Below the pieces are notes generated by a model. The model worked only from the letters and a program-made list of their open reading frames with translations. It searched no databases and was not told the origin of the DNA. A program made the translations under genes and the position numbers. Shown piece after piece: positions 25,778 through 33,554 of a DNA stretch of 34,356 nt (positions are counted from its first letter, which is position 1; every line of letters starts with the position of its first letter). The stretch covers positions 1 to 34,356 of the forward strand of contig JAUNMW010000003.1 in the NCBI GenBank assembly GCA_030537395.1. The letters run 5' to 3'. The stretch is from Clostridia bacterium. GTDB lineage: Bacteria > Bacillota > Clostridia > Christensenellales > Aristaeellaceae.

Positions 25778-27565
25778 ATGAAGCGCTTTTTATCCTTTTT
25801 TGTTATTATGATGCTGCTGGCGGGGCTGTTTTCTTTTGCCCAGGCGGAGGACATCACCTTTACGGGCACCGTCACCGGCGGCAGCCTGCATTTGCGCCAG
25901 GAGGCGGATTCCTCTTCCAAATCCCTGGGCACCTACAAATCGGGCGCAAAGGTGACGGTGCTGGAAAACTTAGGGGCCTGGTGCAAGGTGCAGGCGGGCA
26001 GCAAAACGGGCTATATGATGACCCAGTACCTGGAGATCACGGCCAATTATCCCCATTTGGGCTGGGGCCGCACGGCGGACGACGGAACGGTTTTGAATGT
26101 GCGGGCGGGGGCTGGCTTTACCTTCCCTGTGATCGCCAAGGTGATGAGCGGGGCGGCCTTTGAGCTGATCGAGGATGCGGGTACCTGGTACCGCGTGCGG
26201 CTGGGCACCCAGTTTGGCTATATTGAAAAAGAAAAAATTTCTCCCGTGGAGGGGGAATTTGAACAGGGCTTTTCCCTGACGGACAAGAAGGAGGCGTACA
26301 CCGCCGCCATCATGTACTCGGCCCTGCGGGAATTCGGCAGCCCCAAAACCCAGACGCGCAACGAGGGGGAATTTACCTATTCCTTCACCTACCCGGACAC
26401 CGGCCTTGCCGCGGCGGACAGCAAAATGAGCGCTTGGGTGCAGTCTACCCTGCGCACCTTTGAAGCGGACCATGAGCAGTATCACGCGGGCACCCCCGCC
26501 TCCTACACCGTGGAATACCAATCGCTGAGCATCGATGACCGCTATAAAAGCATTCTGCTGTTCGGCGAATACAAGGTGAACAATTTAACGGCGGATACCC
26601 TGCTGGCCCTGAACCTGGACCTGGAAACCGGGACCCTGCTGGATAACGAAGCCCTGCTTCCCAAGAACGAAGCCCGGGTGACGCTGTGCCTGGAGGGGGC
26701 GGCCTCCTCCCTGATGCCCAAGGCCACGGACGGCTATACCGGGAAGGCGGATACATCCTGGCTCCGGTACGCCGTGCTGGGCCGGGACGGGGTGCAGGTG
26801 TGGTTCCCCGCCGGGCAGTTTATCCCCGCGGCGCTGGGCAGCCGGAAGCTCACGCTGCGCTACAGCCAGGTGGCGGAGTGCATGGAATTGTATTCCGAAA
26901 CCATCCGCAGCCGTATGCGCACCATTGATCCCAGCCAGCCCATGGTGGCCCTCACCTTTGACGATGGGCCCTCCGAGGAAACGGATAGGATATTGAAGGT
27001 GCTGCTGGAATACGACGCCCGGGCCACCTTCTGCGTGATCGGCAACAAGCTGGAAACCTACCCCGACGTACTCAAACGCACCGTGGCCGGGGGCAACGAA
27101 ATCGCCTGCCACACCTGGAGCCATCCTTATCTGAACAAAATATCCGCCGCCAGCGCCCGGTCCCAGATCGAGCGCACGGTGAACGCGGTGAAGGAAATAT
27201 CCGGGTACGAGGTGAAGGTGCTCCGACCCCCTTACGGCAAGCATAACCTGGCTGTGCGCAATATCTGCAAGGATATGGGCATCGTGATCGCCCGCTGGGA
27301 AGTGGACACCCTGGACTGGAAAACCCGCAGCGCCAATAAAACCTACAACGCCATCATGAAGGGCGCAACAACCGGCATGATCATCCTGTGCCACGATTTG
27401 TACGATACCACCGCCGCCGCCGTGGAGCGGGCCGTCCCCGAGCTGGTGGCGAAGGGCATCCAATTGGTCACCGTGTCCGAGCTGCTTTCCTTCCATAAGG
27501 ACGGGGCCCAGCCCGGTAAGGTGTACAACCGGGTGAACCCGGAAAACATCGTGACGGGAAAGTAA
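25778..27565 (+). CDS. Secreted SH3-domain polysaccharide deacetylase (PdaC-like)
   Basis: A 595-residue exported cell-wall enzyme. Residues 1-23 form a signal peptide (KRFLSFFVIMMLLAGLFSF, cut after AQA; no lipobox Cys). Two bacterial SH3 domains follow (about 26-85 and 92-150), likely binding peptidoglycan. A middle part (about 175-385) looks like the DUF3298/DUF4163 module of PdaC. The NodB deacetylase domain runs from about 389, with TFDDGP, HTWSHP, RPPYG, DTLDW and LCHD all present, so the metal and catalytic residues look intact. It should remove N-acetyl groups from peptidoglycan. ATG 25778 has GGAGGG; the promoter is at 25702. Confidence 0.92.
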   Translation: MKRFLSFFVIMMLLAGLFSFAQAEDITFTGTVTGGSLHLRQEADSSSKSLGTYKSGAKVTVLENLGAWCKVQAGSKTGYMMTQYLEITANYPHLGWGRTADDGTVLNVRAGAGFTFPVIAKVMSGAAFELIEDAGTWYRVRLGTQFGYIEKEKISPVEGEFEQGFSLTDKKEAYTAAIMYSALREFGSPKTQTRNEGEFTYSFTYPDTGLAAADSKMSAWVQSTLRTFEADHEQYHAGTPASYTVEYQSLSIDDRYKSILLFGEYKVNNLTADTLLALNLDLETGTLLDNEALLPKNEARVTLCLEGAASSLMPKATDGYTGKADTSWLRYAVLGRDGVQVWFPAGQFIPAALGSRKLTLRYSQVAECMELYSETIRSRMRTIDPSQPMVALTFDDGPSEETDRILKVLLEYDARATFCVIGNKLETYPDVLKRTVAGGNEIACHTWSHPYLNKISAASARSQIERTVNAVKEISGYEVKVLRPPYGKHNLAVRNICKDMGIVIARWEVDTLDWKTRSANKTYNAIMKGATTGMIILCHDLYDTTAAAVERAVPELVAKGIQLVTVSELLSFHKDGAQPGKVYNRVNPENIVTGK

Positions 27566-27588
27566 CGGGCGTTCTACGATTGATAAAT

Positions 27589-27675
27589 GGGGGGAACCGC
27601 TCTTTGGCGTCCAAAGAACGATTCCCCCCAGCCCCCCTTCCGAGAAAGACGAAGGGGAACGGCTTTTCCGGAAAG
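27589..27675. repeat. Complex palindromic intergenic sequence
   Basis: Three adjoining inverted repeats: GGGGGGAA (27589-27596) with TTCCCCCC (27622-27629) enclosing TCTTTGG/CCAAAGA; CCCCTTC with GAAGGGG (27634-27657); and TTTCC/GGAAA (27665-27674). No long T-run follows. It lies after the deacetylase gene and looks like a dispersed palindromic repeat, perhaps also slowing transcription. Confidence 0.6.
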
Positions 27676-27755
27676 AGAAACAAAAAACGCAGAATTTCGC
27701 ATCAATTTTTGCGACATTTTGCCGCAAATTTCAGAAAACAGCCGAAAGAAATGGA

Positions 27756-27784
27756 TTGACTTTCCTTTTATCCTCTGTTATAAT
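27756..27784 (+). promoter_or_regulatory. Promoter of the tRNA-Thr/tRNA-Pro operon
   Basis: TTGACT (27756-27761) and TATAAT (27779-27784) with 17 bases between, a near-consensus strong promoter 26 bases before the first tRNA. Confidence 0.85.
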
Positions 27785-27810
27785 ATCTGTTGCTGGCAGT
27801 TTGCCGGTGT

Positions 27811-27883
27811 GCCGATATAGCTCAGTTGGTAGAGCGGCTGATTCGTAATCATCAGGTCAAGGGTTCGAGTCCCTTTATCGGCT
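27811..27883 (+). tRNA. tRNA-Thr(CGT)
   Basis: A 73-base cloverleaf. The acceptor stem GCCGATA/TATCGGC is perfect, the D stem is GCTC/GAGC and the T arm is AAGGG TTCGAGT CCCTT. The anticodon loop TTCGTAA gives CGT, reading ACG (Thr). The anticodon stem GCTGA/TCATC has one C-U mismatch (27838 with 27852). CCA is not encoded. Confidence 0.93.
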
Positions 27884-27893
27884 CCTTTTTTTT

Positions 27894-27967
27894 CGAGGTG
27901 TAGCGCAGTTTGGTAGCGCGTTTGGTTCGGGACCAAAAGGTCGTGGGTTCAAATCCCGCCACCTCGA
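27894..27967 (+). tRNA. tRNA-Pro(CGG)
   Basis: A 74-base cloverleaf. The acceptor stem is CGAGGTG/CACCTCG, and the anticodon arm TTTGG TTCGGGA CCAAA gives CGG, reading CCG (Pro). CCA is not encoded. It lies 10 bases after tRNA-Thr. A tyrosine integrase gene ends 76 bases beyond its 3' end, so its 3' part is the likely integration site of the neighbouring element. Confidence 0.94.
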
Positions 27968-27974
27968 TTGTAGA

Positions 27975-28011
27975 GGCCTTGAAAACACTACGTTTTCGGG
28001 GCTGTTTTTTT
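27975..28011 (+). terminator. Rho-independent terminator of the tRNA operon
   Basis: A stem with GAAAAC (27981-27986) and GTTTTC (27992-27997), extended by GGCCTT against GGGGCT with wobble pairs, then GTTTTTTTG. It ends the two-tRNA transcript. Confidence 0.75.
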
Positions 28012-28015
28012 GTTT

Positions 28016-28036
28016 CCACCCCAACCCCACCCCAAC
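28016..28036. repeat. Two 10-bp direct repeats beside the integrase gene
   Basis: CCACCCCAAC occurs at 28016-28025 and again at 28027-28036, just beyond the integrase stop and 49 bases from the tRNA-Pro end. This is a position where integrase arm-type binding sites are often found. Confidence 0.45.
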
Positions 28037-28042
28037 GGGCGG

Positions 28043-29185
28043 TTACATGCTTTCAATGAAGCGCTGCATCTTTTCAGCACTGTCGTTCCACATTGTCTCT
28101 GACACATGACCATATTTGTCCAACGTAAAAGCTACTGTAGCATGGCCTAAGGTTGAGGAGACAGTCTTCGGGTCGATGCCATTCTGCAATGCCAGTGTTG
28201 CATAGGTATGACGCAAATCGTGAAAGCGGACATCCGGTAATCCCATTTTTTTCACAATCCGCTTGAAATTATTGTACACGGTTCGGTCATTAACATTGCT
28301 TCCGTCTTCCTGAGTGAAGACCAACCCGGTTTCCTGCCACGATTCACCACACTTCAACTTCCATTCCACCTGTTGCCTTTTTACTTTTTTCAGTAGATTT
28401 ATGACTTCAAGTGGCACTTTGAAAGTTCTATCTTGTTTGTTTTTCAATGTGGTGAATTTGAATTCGCCATTTCCTTTGGCAATGCGCTTCAGTTGCCTAT
28501 AGACATGAATTGTATTCCGGTCGAAATCAATGCAATCCCATGTCAACCCAATCAATTCGCCTTGCCGCATGCCGGTAAACAAAGCCACATTATAAAGCAA
28601 TTCATACCGGTTTCCTTTGATTTCCAAGCGAAACTGCTTTACCTGGGCGTCTTTAAGAGGATGCATCTCTTCCTTGGCTTCCTCGGATTCAGGGAGAATC
28701 ACTTCTTCACAAGGGTTTTTACTGACAAGATGCAAAATCAAGGCTCGTTCCAGTGCGGCATGCAAAGTGCCATGCAGGTTTTTTATAGACTTTACCGATA
28801 GCCCAGTATCCTGCATTCGATTGTACAAAGTGGTAATCCTGTCAGACGATAGTTTGCTGAGCGTAACCTTTCCGATTTCTGGAATGATATGCAGGCGAAT
28901 ATCCACATCATACCGTTCCCGGGTGGAGGTTTTAATATTCCGAAGATACTCTTTCTGCCATTTTGTTAACCATTCCGCAACTGTTATCGATGACGGAGGA
29001 GTATAAGCTCCCCCGTCAATCTTTGCTTGAGCATCCGTCAGCTTTTTTCGGACAATGGCCTGAGTTCTTCCATAAAGAGAATATCGGGTGTTATTGTATA
29101 CAAACCGCGCTTCCCAACTTCCGTCCTCACGTTTCCTGATAGTTCCTTCACCGTTAGCACGCTTGTTCATTTCTGGTTCCTCCAT
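28043..29185 (-). CDS. int: Tyrosine-type site-specific integrase (Tn916/phage type)
   Basis: A 380-residue tyrosine recombinase. Order of parts: an arm-site DNA-binding domain (about 10-60, GEGTIRKREDGSWEARF), a core-binding SAM-like domain (about 66-165) and a catalytic domain with Arg207 (TGMRQGELIGL), Lys near 248-250, His322-x-x-Arg325 (HDLRHTYATLAL), His348 (LGHAT) and Tyr358 (LDKYGHV). All catalytic residues are present, so it should be active. The start is 29185, or ATG 29170 (MNKRANGEG). It overlaps the excisionase gene and points towards the tRNA-Pro gene, the likely attachment site. Confidence 0.94.
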   Translation of the reverse strand: MEEPEMNKRANGEGTIRKREDGSWEARFVYNNTRYSLYGRTQAIVRKKLTDAQAKIDGGAYTPPSSITVAEWLTKWQKEYLRNIKTSTRERYDVDIRLHIIPEIGKVTLSKLSSDRITTLYNRMQDTGLSVKSIKNLHGTLHAALERALILHLVSKNPCEEVILPESEEAKEEMHPLKDAQVKQFRLEIKGNRYELLYNVALFTGMRQGELIGLTWDCIDFDRNTIHVYRQLKRIAKGNGEFKFTTLKNKQDRTFKVPLEVINLLKKVKRQQVEWKLKCGESWQETGLVFTQEDGSNVNDRTVYNNFKRIVKKMGLPDVRFHDLRHTYATLALQNGIDPKTVSSTLGHATVAFTLDKYGHVSETMWNDSAEKMQRFIESM

Positions 29186-29477
29186 TTTCCATCCAACGCT
29201 GAAGCCCCTGCCGACTTACAAGTATCTTTCTCCCCACGGAAAAGGACGGAAATCCTGTCTGCTTCACAAGGGCGTATGCGTTGGTACGTGAAATATGCAA
29301 TTCCGAAGCCAGTTGTTCAACCGTCAATGAGGTTTGCGTGCTCGATGTATCACACTGCGCTTTCCATGTTCCCTTGTCAAAATCCGCGACGCTCCGAAAC
29401 GCTTCTTCAACCATTTTTTTGATGGCTGCCGCTGCCTCCTCTTGCGTCAATATGATAAGTTCGTTGCCGTTACTCAA
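29154..29477 (-). CDS. xis: Excisionase-type helix-turn-helix protein
   Basis: A 107-residue protein whose C-terminal half (about 50-96) is a MerR-like excisionase DNA-binding domain: LTVEQLASELHISRTNAYALVKQTGFPSFSVGRKILV. The N-terminal half is helical and charged. It probably steers the integrase towards excision. The start is TTG 29477 with AAAAGGAGAAGG upstream. Its end overlaps the integrase start by 32 bases, so translation is likely coupled. Confidence 0.85.
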   Translation of the reverse strand: MSNGNELIILTQEEAAAAIKKMVEEAFRSVADFDKGTWKAQCDTSSTQTSLTVEQLASELHISRTNAYALVKQTGFPSFSVGRKILVSRQGLQRWMENGGTRNEQAC

Positions 29478-29534
29478 GATTCCTTCTCCTTTTCAGGTTT
29501 ATTTGCAGTCGGATAATAAATTAAAGCTGGGTGG

Positions 29535-29900
29535 TCAGAATGGTAATTCTGTTTGTTGAACAGTGATTTGGGGCATAGGAGTGGAAATATCAGGGGATTC
29601 ATCAGTTTCTGAAGGTAAGAAGACATAAGCATCATGATATGATTCGGATATCGATATATTAAGTAATGCTGTTTTTCCAAATTCCAGCTCCATGAGTCCG
29701 TTTACCATGCAGGTATATTCCTCGGCAGTCATTCTGCCCAAGACAGCGAAAAACCGTTCTTCTTCTGCGGACAAAGGCCGGGCATTTCTGATTCGATACC
29801 GTCTTCCTGAAACAGACAATGTACGGCGCTTCTTTTTGTTTTTCCAGCGGGAGGCCATAAGAAAAACGTAGTTACCGCTATGGGGAAGGCAAAGGGGCAT
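29535..29900 (-). CDS. Hypothetical protein of the mobile element
   Basis: A 121-residue protein (or 107, from Met15 at 29858) with a basic N-terminal part (RWKNKKKRRTLSVSGRRYRIRN) and a central helical part (LSAEEERFFAVLGRMTAEEYTCMVNGLMELEF). I do not recognise it. ATG 29900 follows directly on the stop of the upstream gene with no Shine-Dalgarno sequence, so it would be read by coupling. It lies between the helix-turn-helix gene and xis on the same strand. Confidence 0.6.
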   Translation of the reverse strand: MPLCLPHSGNYVFLMASRWKNKKKRRTLSVSGRRYRIRNARPLSAEEERFFAVLGRMTAEEYTCMVNGLMELEFGKTALLNISISESYHDAYVFLPSETDESPDISTPMPQITVQQTELPF

Positions 29901-30224
29901 CTATAAACTGGCCAAAATTCTTATGTGCCGCCAGTCAATGAAAACATATGATTCTGGCTGATAATCGATTAAACCGCGAGTCATAAGCCGTTTGCGAACC
30001 TTGCTGATATCCTGGCGAGCAATACCCGTAGCTTTCGTAATTTCATCCAACCGTGGACAGTAGCCATGTCTTAATCCGGCATAGAAAGAAAGCAGGTTAG
30101 TCGCTTGTTTTCTCAAATGGATATTCCGTGCTGCGTCCAGTATCATTTGGCGAAAGCAGCAGGGACGACGTTCGCTGTGAATTATTCTGGGGGCAAAGTG
30201 AACATAGATGTTTTGAGCTGCCAT
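29901..30224 (-). CDS. Winged-helix DNA-binding protein, possible element replication or control factor
   Basis: A 107-residue protein. Residues about 41-92 form a helix-turn-helix with a wing: NLLSFYAGLRHGYCPRLD then EITKATGIARQDISKVRKRL and GLIDYQPES. This resembles the N-terminal winged helices of plasmid and phage replication or helix-turn-helix control proteins of Firmicutes. The start ATG 30224 has AAAGGATG upstream. It runs straight into the 29535-29900 gene (stop and start adjacent). An exact family is not claimed. Confidence 0.65.
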   Translation of the reverse strand: MAAQNIYVHFAPRIIHSERRPCCFRQMILDAARNIHLRKQATNLLSFYAGLRHGYCPRLDEITKATGIARQDISKVRKRLMTRGLIDYQPESYVFIDWRHIRILASL

Positions 30225-30502
30225 GTAGGAATCATCCTTTCTGGTTTATTATCTGTCCTTTTGGACACATTGGCTTCTTTGGTGGAAAAGTTTTCCTTTT
30301 ATCGTTTTTGAAGGGTACCATTGGAGCAAAGTCCGGGCAGAAGCATTTTCCCCACAAGCGATATTGACAAACTTCCTCGTTCAGCCTGGCACAATTGCAA
30401 ATGTCGGCCAAAGGTTATTACCTCCTTTCCTCATTAGTCGTCGGGAAACAGGGAAACGAAATCTGAAATTGCTGTATCCGTCGAATCGTCGCGACGGCGA
30501 GT
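30225..30502. other. Intergenic stretch of the mobile element without a gene
   Basis: AT-rich stretch upstream of the 30224 gene. It contains a small GTCC/GGAC hairpin on the minus strand near 30255-30266 and a CGTCGCGACG palindrome at about 30487-30496. No coding region is supported in it; short readings in all frames lack ribosome binding sites. Confidence 0.5.
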
Positions 30503-30961
30503 TCAGTTTTGAAAGCGAGCGGTTACGTAATCGTATTCCACGACTGTTTTTCTTGGAGGGCATACAGAACGGATAAGAAAAATGTGGATTATCAATGAAC
30601 CGTTCGGTGGTATTCCGGGTGCTGTAAAGGCAATATTTCGGATGGTGGGGATGACTTCATGCGTGACCCAGCGCTTGAACGCTTTGGCTTCGGGCTTGCG
30701 AGAACCGAGGACGAGAGAATAGAGGCCGGGTTCGGAAACGATATTCACTTCTTTGGTCGAAACCGCGCCGTTGCCACCCTTAATTGAAATAAGGGTTGTC
30801 TTCTTCTCGTCATCATCAAGCTTTCTGATTGCATTGGTTACTTGGTCAATCTCCAGTACCTTACAAACATCAGCCGCCACAAACCACGGCTCGCTTTCCT
30901 TCGTGACCACCCGAACCTCGTTGTTGAGATAATTAAAAACCTTGAGCTCCTTGCTTTCCAT
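30503..30961 (-). CDS. BRO-N antirepressor-like protein, shortened
   Basis: A 152-residue protein. Residues about 5-108 form a BRO-N domain typical of phage antirepressors: VRVVTKESEPWFVAADVCKVLEI, then DDDEKKTTLI, EVNIVSEPGLYSLVLGSRKPEAKAFKRWVTHEVIPTIR. Full antirepressors are about 250 residues with a second C-terminal domain; here only about 45 unrelated-looking residues follow, so the gene is probably truncated by a deletion or frameshift. The start is ATG 30961, with GAGGAGGGA 6 bases upstream. It marks the block as phage-derived. Confidence 0.75.
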   Translation of the reverse strand: MESKELKVFNYLNNEVRVVTKESEPWFVAADVCKVLEIDQVTNAIRKLDDDEKKTTLISIKGGNGAVSTKEVNIVSEPGLYSLVLGSRKPEAKAFKRWVTHEVIPTIRNIAFTAPGIPPNGSLIIHIFLIRSVCPPRKTVVEYDYVTARFQN

Positions 30962-31059
30962 GATGTTCCCTCCTCGTGATGCAGTGGGTTTCAGAAGCGT
31001 GTTCTGGGTATTCTTTCCTCCGCTCACATATAATGGGAACATTTTCGATACCTGTTTTT

Positions 31060-31105
31060 CAGAAAAATTAAAAAATCAGAAGAAAAATTTCTTTCTCTTC
31101 TGATT
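31060..31105 (-). terminator. Terminator of the cas6-csm6-orf64 operon
   Basis: On the minus strand a 10-bp stem AATCAGAAGA/TCTTCTGATT (31105-31074) is followed by TTTTAATTTTT. It lies 90 bases after the stop of the 64-aa gene and before the BRO gene, so it separates the CRISPR unit from the mobile-element genes. Confidence 0.75.
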
Positions 31106-31194
31106 CGTAAACGAAAAGTATGATGTTTACTTGTGATTCAGCACATCGTTGGCTTTCAAATGTTCAATTTTCATGCTGTGTTCCGCATTATGTC

Positions 31195-31389
31195 TCACCT
31201 ACTCCTTCTTGCACCATTAAGTGCAGAGTCAACAAATACGATACCTGGTGTAACGGGAGCCCACTCTGTTTCTTGAAACACATTTTTTTGAGGATTCTCA
31301 TCAGCAAAGCTTACCCGAATATACCCGAATCTACCATAAAGATGAATGGTATAGGCAACGATGAAAGGCCCGTTGAAAACAATATTCAT
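31195..31389 (-). CDS. 64-aa protein of unknown function downstream of csm6
   Basis: A small protein that I do not recognise. It looks strand-rich (FIVAYTIHLYGRFGYIRVSFAD, then WAPVTPGIVFVD) and ends with a basic tail (GARRSR). ATG 31389 has AAAGGTGG 3 bases upstream and lies 30 bases after the csm6 stop; the operon terminator follows its own stop. This placement, the good ribosome site and a plausible fold suggest a real gene of the CRISPR operon. Candidates include a small regulator or ancillary protein of the cyclic-oligoadenylate response, but nothing in the sequence proves this. Confidence 0.55.
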   Translation of the reverse strand: MNIVFNGPFIVAYTIHLYGRFGYIRVSFADENPQKNVFQETEWAPVTPGIVFVDSALNGARRSR

Positions 31390-31419
31390 AAACCACCTTT
31401 ACTGCATTTCTTATATATC

Positions 31420-32790
31420 TTAGATTCTTTGCAATTTTTTCATGAGGAATTCATTCATTTTTGCGTAGCTGTTCCAATAGGCTTTATGAAACAGATTAGG
31501 CTCCAGCTTTTCAAAAATGCCCTGAATCGACTTCATCATGTCTTTGGGCGTTATTCCGCCGCTTTTTTCCATGAAATCTTTCTCTGTCATTTTTACGGGC
31601 TTATGCGCCACTTCATTGCGCACCCCTGGGGTGCCTTTCCTTTTATCTCCACCTTCAAGATCCCGAAGCTTAGAGAACGCGGATTTGAGGCCCAGGCTGT
31701 CAGTTAAATTATCCAGAATGTTTATCAGAAAGCCATGAGAAACATATTTCATTTTCGCTAAATCTGTAGTCAGCGCAACACTATTGTATAGAGCGGGATA
31801 AGAAGCTTGCATTTGGGCTGCATCAAATTTAAAGTCTTTATCGCAGAACAGCATCACATCCACCCCAAGATATTTCAGATACGACACAATTAGGCTGAAC
31901 AAAACCGGCGTGAGCTTTCGGACACAGCTGGCGATATCATCCCGGTCCAAATCGCATTGCATGGTGAGGGTCATTTCCGCGCCCTGGAATAGTATATCTT
32001 TGCTGCGATTCATCAGAATCTGTCCATCAGAAAAACCGTTGTCGAATAATACCCGACCCGCGGCATACAGCGCCAATTGCTGCCGGTCAACAGCGGCGCG
32101 CAGGCATGCTTTTCCGTCCGCCGGAATGAAAGCGTCCAATTGATCCGCAAGGGACAAAGCGGCATAATACTCGTTTCGGTTGATCAGTGTTCTAATCTGC
32201 ATTTCCTGCAAACGGAGCGCTTGCTGTTCATCCCGAAGCGGGTGGCACCGATTTTGCGCGTCGTCCAGATTATCCAGATTATTATCCCAGGCGTCGTCCA
32301 CATCATAATCCGGAGAGGTGGTCGTTGCGCGTTTCCCTCTGGCGCTCATTTCTTTATGCGGGCCGGCCACCTGGATCAATTGGATCGGAAAGGGCAGCAT
32401 ATGGTATAGATGGACAAGGCAGGCTTTCATTGCAGGCGTACCGGAGGAAGCGTTCACCAGCAGCTCCGCTTCAGGAAATTCTTTGTGCAGGTTAAAAAGG
32501 GCTGTTTCAAAATCATTGTAAAAATAATCAAACAGCTGCGGATCCAGCAAATCAGGGTGCGGATCCGATCTAAGCGCAATTTCATGCCCTGTGAAGGCAT
32601 TCAGCTTTTCCAAAGCCCTGCTGAAACGCTGATCTCTGTCGGCATAGCCAAGCATTTCAGCCGAGAGATAAATAACAGTCAGATCGGGCTGATAATGGCG
32701 GCAGCAATGCAGCCAGCTGCCATCATAACCGGCATTGACGGGATCGCTTCCCCCAATGGGAGAAAAGAGGATCTTCTTGATTTCATTCAT
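31420..32790 (-). CDS. csm6: Csm6, CARF-HEPN ribonuclease of a type III-A CRISPR system
   Basis: A 456-residue effector RNase. In type III systems the Cas10 complex, on sensing target RNA, makes cyclic oligoadenylates that bind the CARF domain of Csm6 and switch on its HEPN RNase. Seen: an N-terminal CARF domain (about 1-190) with the Csm6 motifs ILFSPIGGSDP and LLVNASSGTPAMKACL (111-126), a helical middle, and a C-terminal HEPN domain with R-x4-H as RNEVAH (Arg391, His396). Both key motifs are intact, so it should be active. The start overlaps the cas6 stop by eight bases (ATGAATGA). No Cas10 gene is visible in the window. Confidence 0.92.
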   Translation of the reverse strand: MNEIKKILFSPIGGSDPVNAGYDGSWLHCCRHYQPDLTVIYLSAEMLGYADRDQRFSRALEKLNAFTGHEIALRSDPHPDLLDPQLFDYFYNDFETALFNLHKEFPEAELLVNASSGTPAMKACLVHLYHMLPFPIQLIQVAGPHKEMSARGKRATTTSPDYDVDDAWDNNLDNLDDAQNRCHPLRDEQQALRLQEMQIRTLINRNEYYAALSLADQLDAFIPADGKACLRAAVDRQQLALYAAGRVLFDNGFSDGQILMNRSKDILFQGAEMTLTMQCDLDRDDIASCVRKLTPVLFSLIVSYLKYLGVDVMLFCDKDFKFDAAQMQASYPALYNSVALTTDLAKMKYVSHGFLINILDNLTDSLGLKSAFSKLRDLEGGDKRKGTPGVRNEVAHKPVKMTEKDFMEKSGGITPKDMMKSIQGIFEKLEPNLFHKAYWNSYAKMNEFLMKKLQRI

Positions 32791-33541
32791 TGGTTTTTCC
32801 CTTTCTATCCAGCAATTTTACCGAGCATCCTCCCATGCCCAGCGCTGTTTTGATGCCGATTCCCGACCACTCGGCAATACCAAACAATACCCCGCTGAGC
32901 CTGCGGAGCGCATCGGGTCCATCAAAATGCAATTCAAGCCGGCCGGTATAGCCGGTCACATAGGCTCCTTCCAAATGAAATACGGAGGAACGCAATTCAT
33001 AGCGGCTGATGCGGGTGAAGCGCAGCACCTGATCCATCACCTCATAATCCGCCAAAGCGATTGACGGGGATATTGCGCACAGATGATTTCGCAGGCTGTT
33101 GCCGATCAATTCCACCGAAGGAAACAGGGCGTAACGGCCCTGAACCTTGTGGGTACACGGCGTGCGGAAGGAAACCATCAGCCCGCCCGGAGCCTGTTCA
33201 GCCAGGAAAAACGGTTTCATGTATTCTGCCAGGGACAGGCTCTGCTTCTGTATATCCTCCGGCGTGAAATCGCAGCCCAAGTGCTTGCAGCGCCAAACGT
33301 TTTTTTCAGAAAACACAGTTTCCATTTCTTTCGCCAATTCGTCATCCATGGCCTGTACATGCCAGACGAATTGGTCTTTTTTTGTGATTTCAACCCATTG
33401 CGAAAACGAATGGACCTCCCCATTGTGCAATACTTCCTGACATGCCGGAGAAAGGCGTTCCATCAGCATGCCATGCAGGAGAGATCCCCAGTGGATGGAT
33501 GGGGCAACGGGCGTTGAGAATGTTACAGCGATTCGAAGCAT
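32783..33541 (-). CDS. cas6: Cas6 CRISPR RNA endoribonuclease
   Basis: A 252-residue Cas6, which cuts the array transcript at the repeat hairpin to give crRNA with an 8-base 5' handle. The C-terminal glycine-rich loop typical of the RAMP fold is GIGIKTALGMGG (227-238), and the N-terminal half shows IHWGSLLHGML with a candidate catalytic His. ATG 33541 has AAGGAAG about 6 bases upstream. This start lies 13 bases after the last, degenerate CRISPR repeat; longer in-frame readings run through the repeats and are artefacts. csm6 overlaps its stop. Confidence 0.9.
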   Translation of the reverse strand: MLRIAVTFSTPVAPSIHWGSLLHGMLMERLSPACQEVLHNGEVHSFSQWVEITKKDQFVWHVQAMDDELAKEMETVFSEKNVWRCKHLGCDFTPEDIQKQSLSLAEYMKPFFLAEQAPGGLMVSFRTPCTHKVQGRYALFPSVELIGNSLRNHLCAISPSIALADYEVMDQVLRFTRISRYELRSSVFHLEGAYVTGYTGRLELHFDGPDALRRLSGVLFGIAEWSGIGIKTALGMGGCSVKLLDRKGKTNE

Positions 33542-33554
33542 GGAATCTTCCTTT

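Noticed and set aside
30364..30576. 70-aa plus-strand reading frame in the mobile element
   Set aside because: No ribosome binding site, no family resemblance and partial overlap with the BRO gene on the other strand.
31120..31707. 195-aa plus-strand reading frame opposite csm6
   Set aside because: It lies antisense to csm6 and the 64-aa gene and has no recognisable protein features or ribosome binding site.
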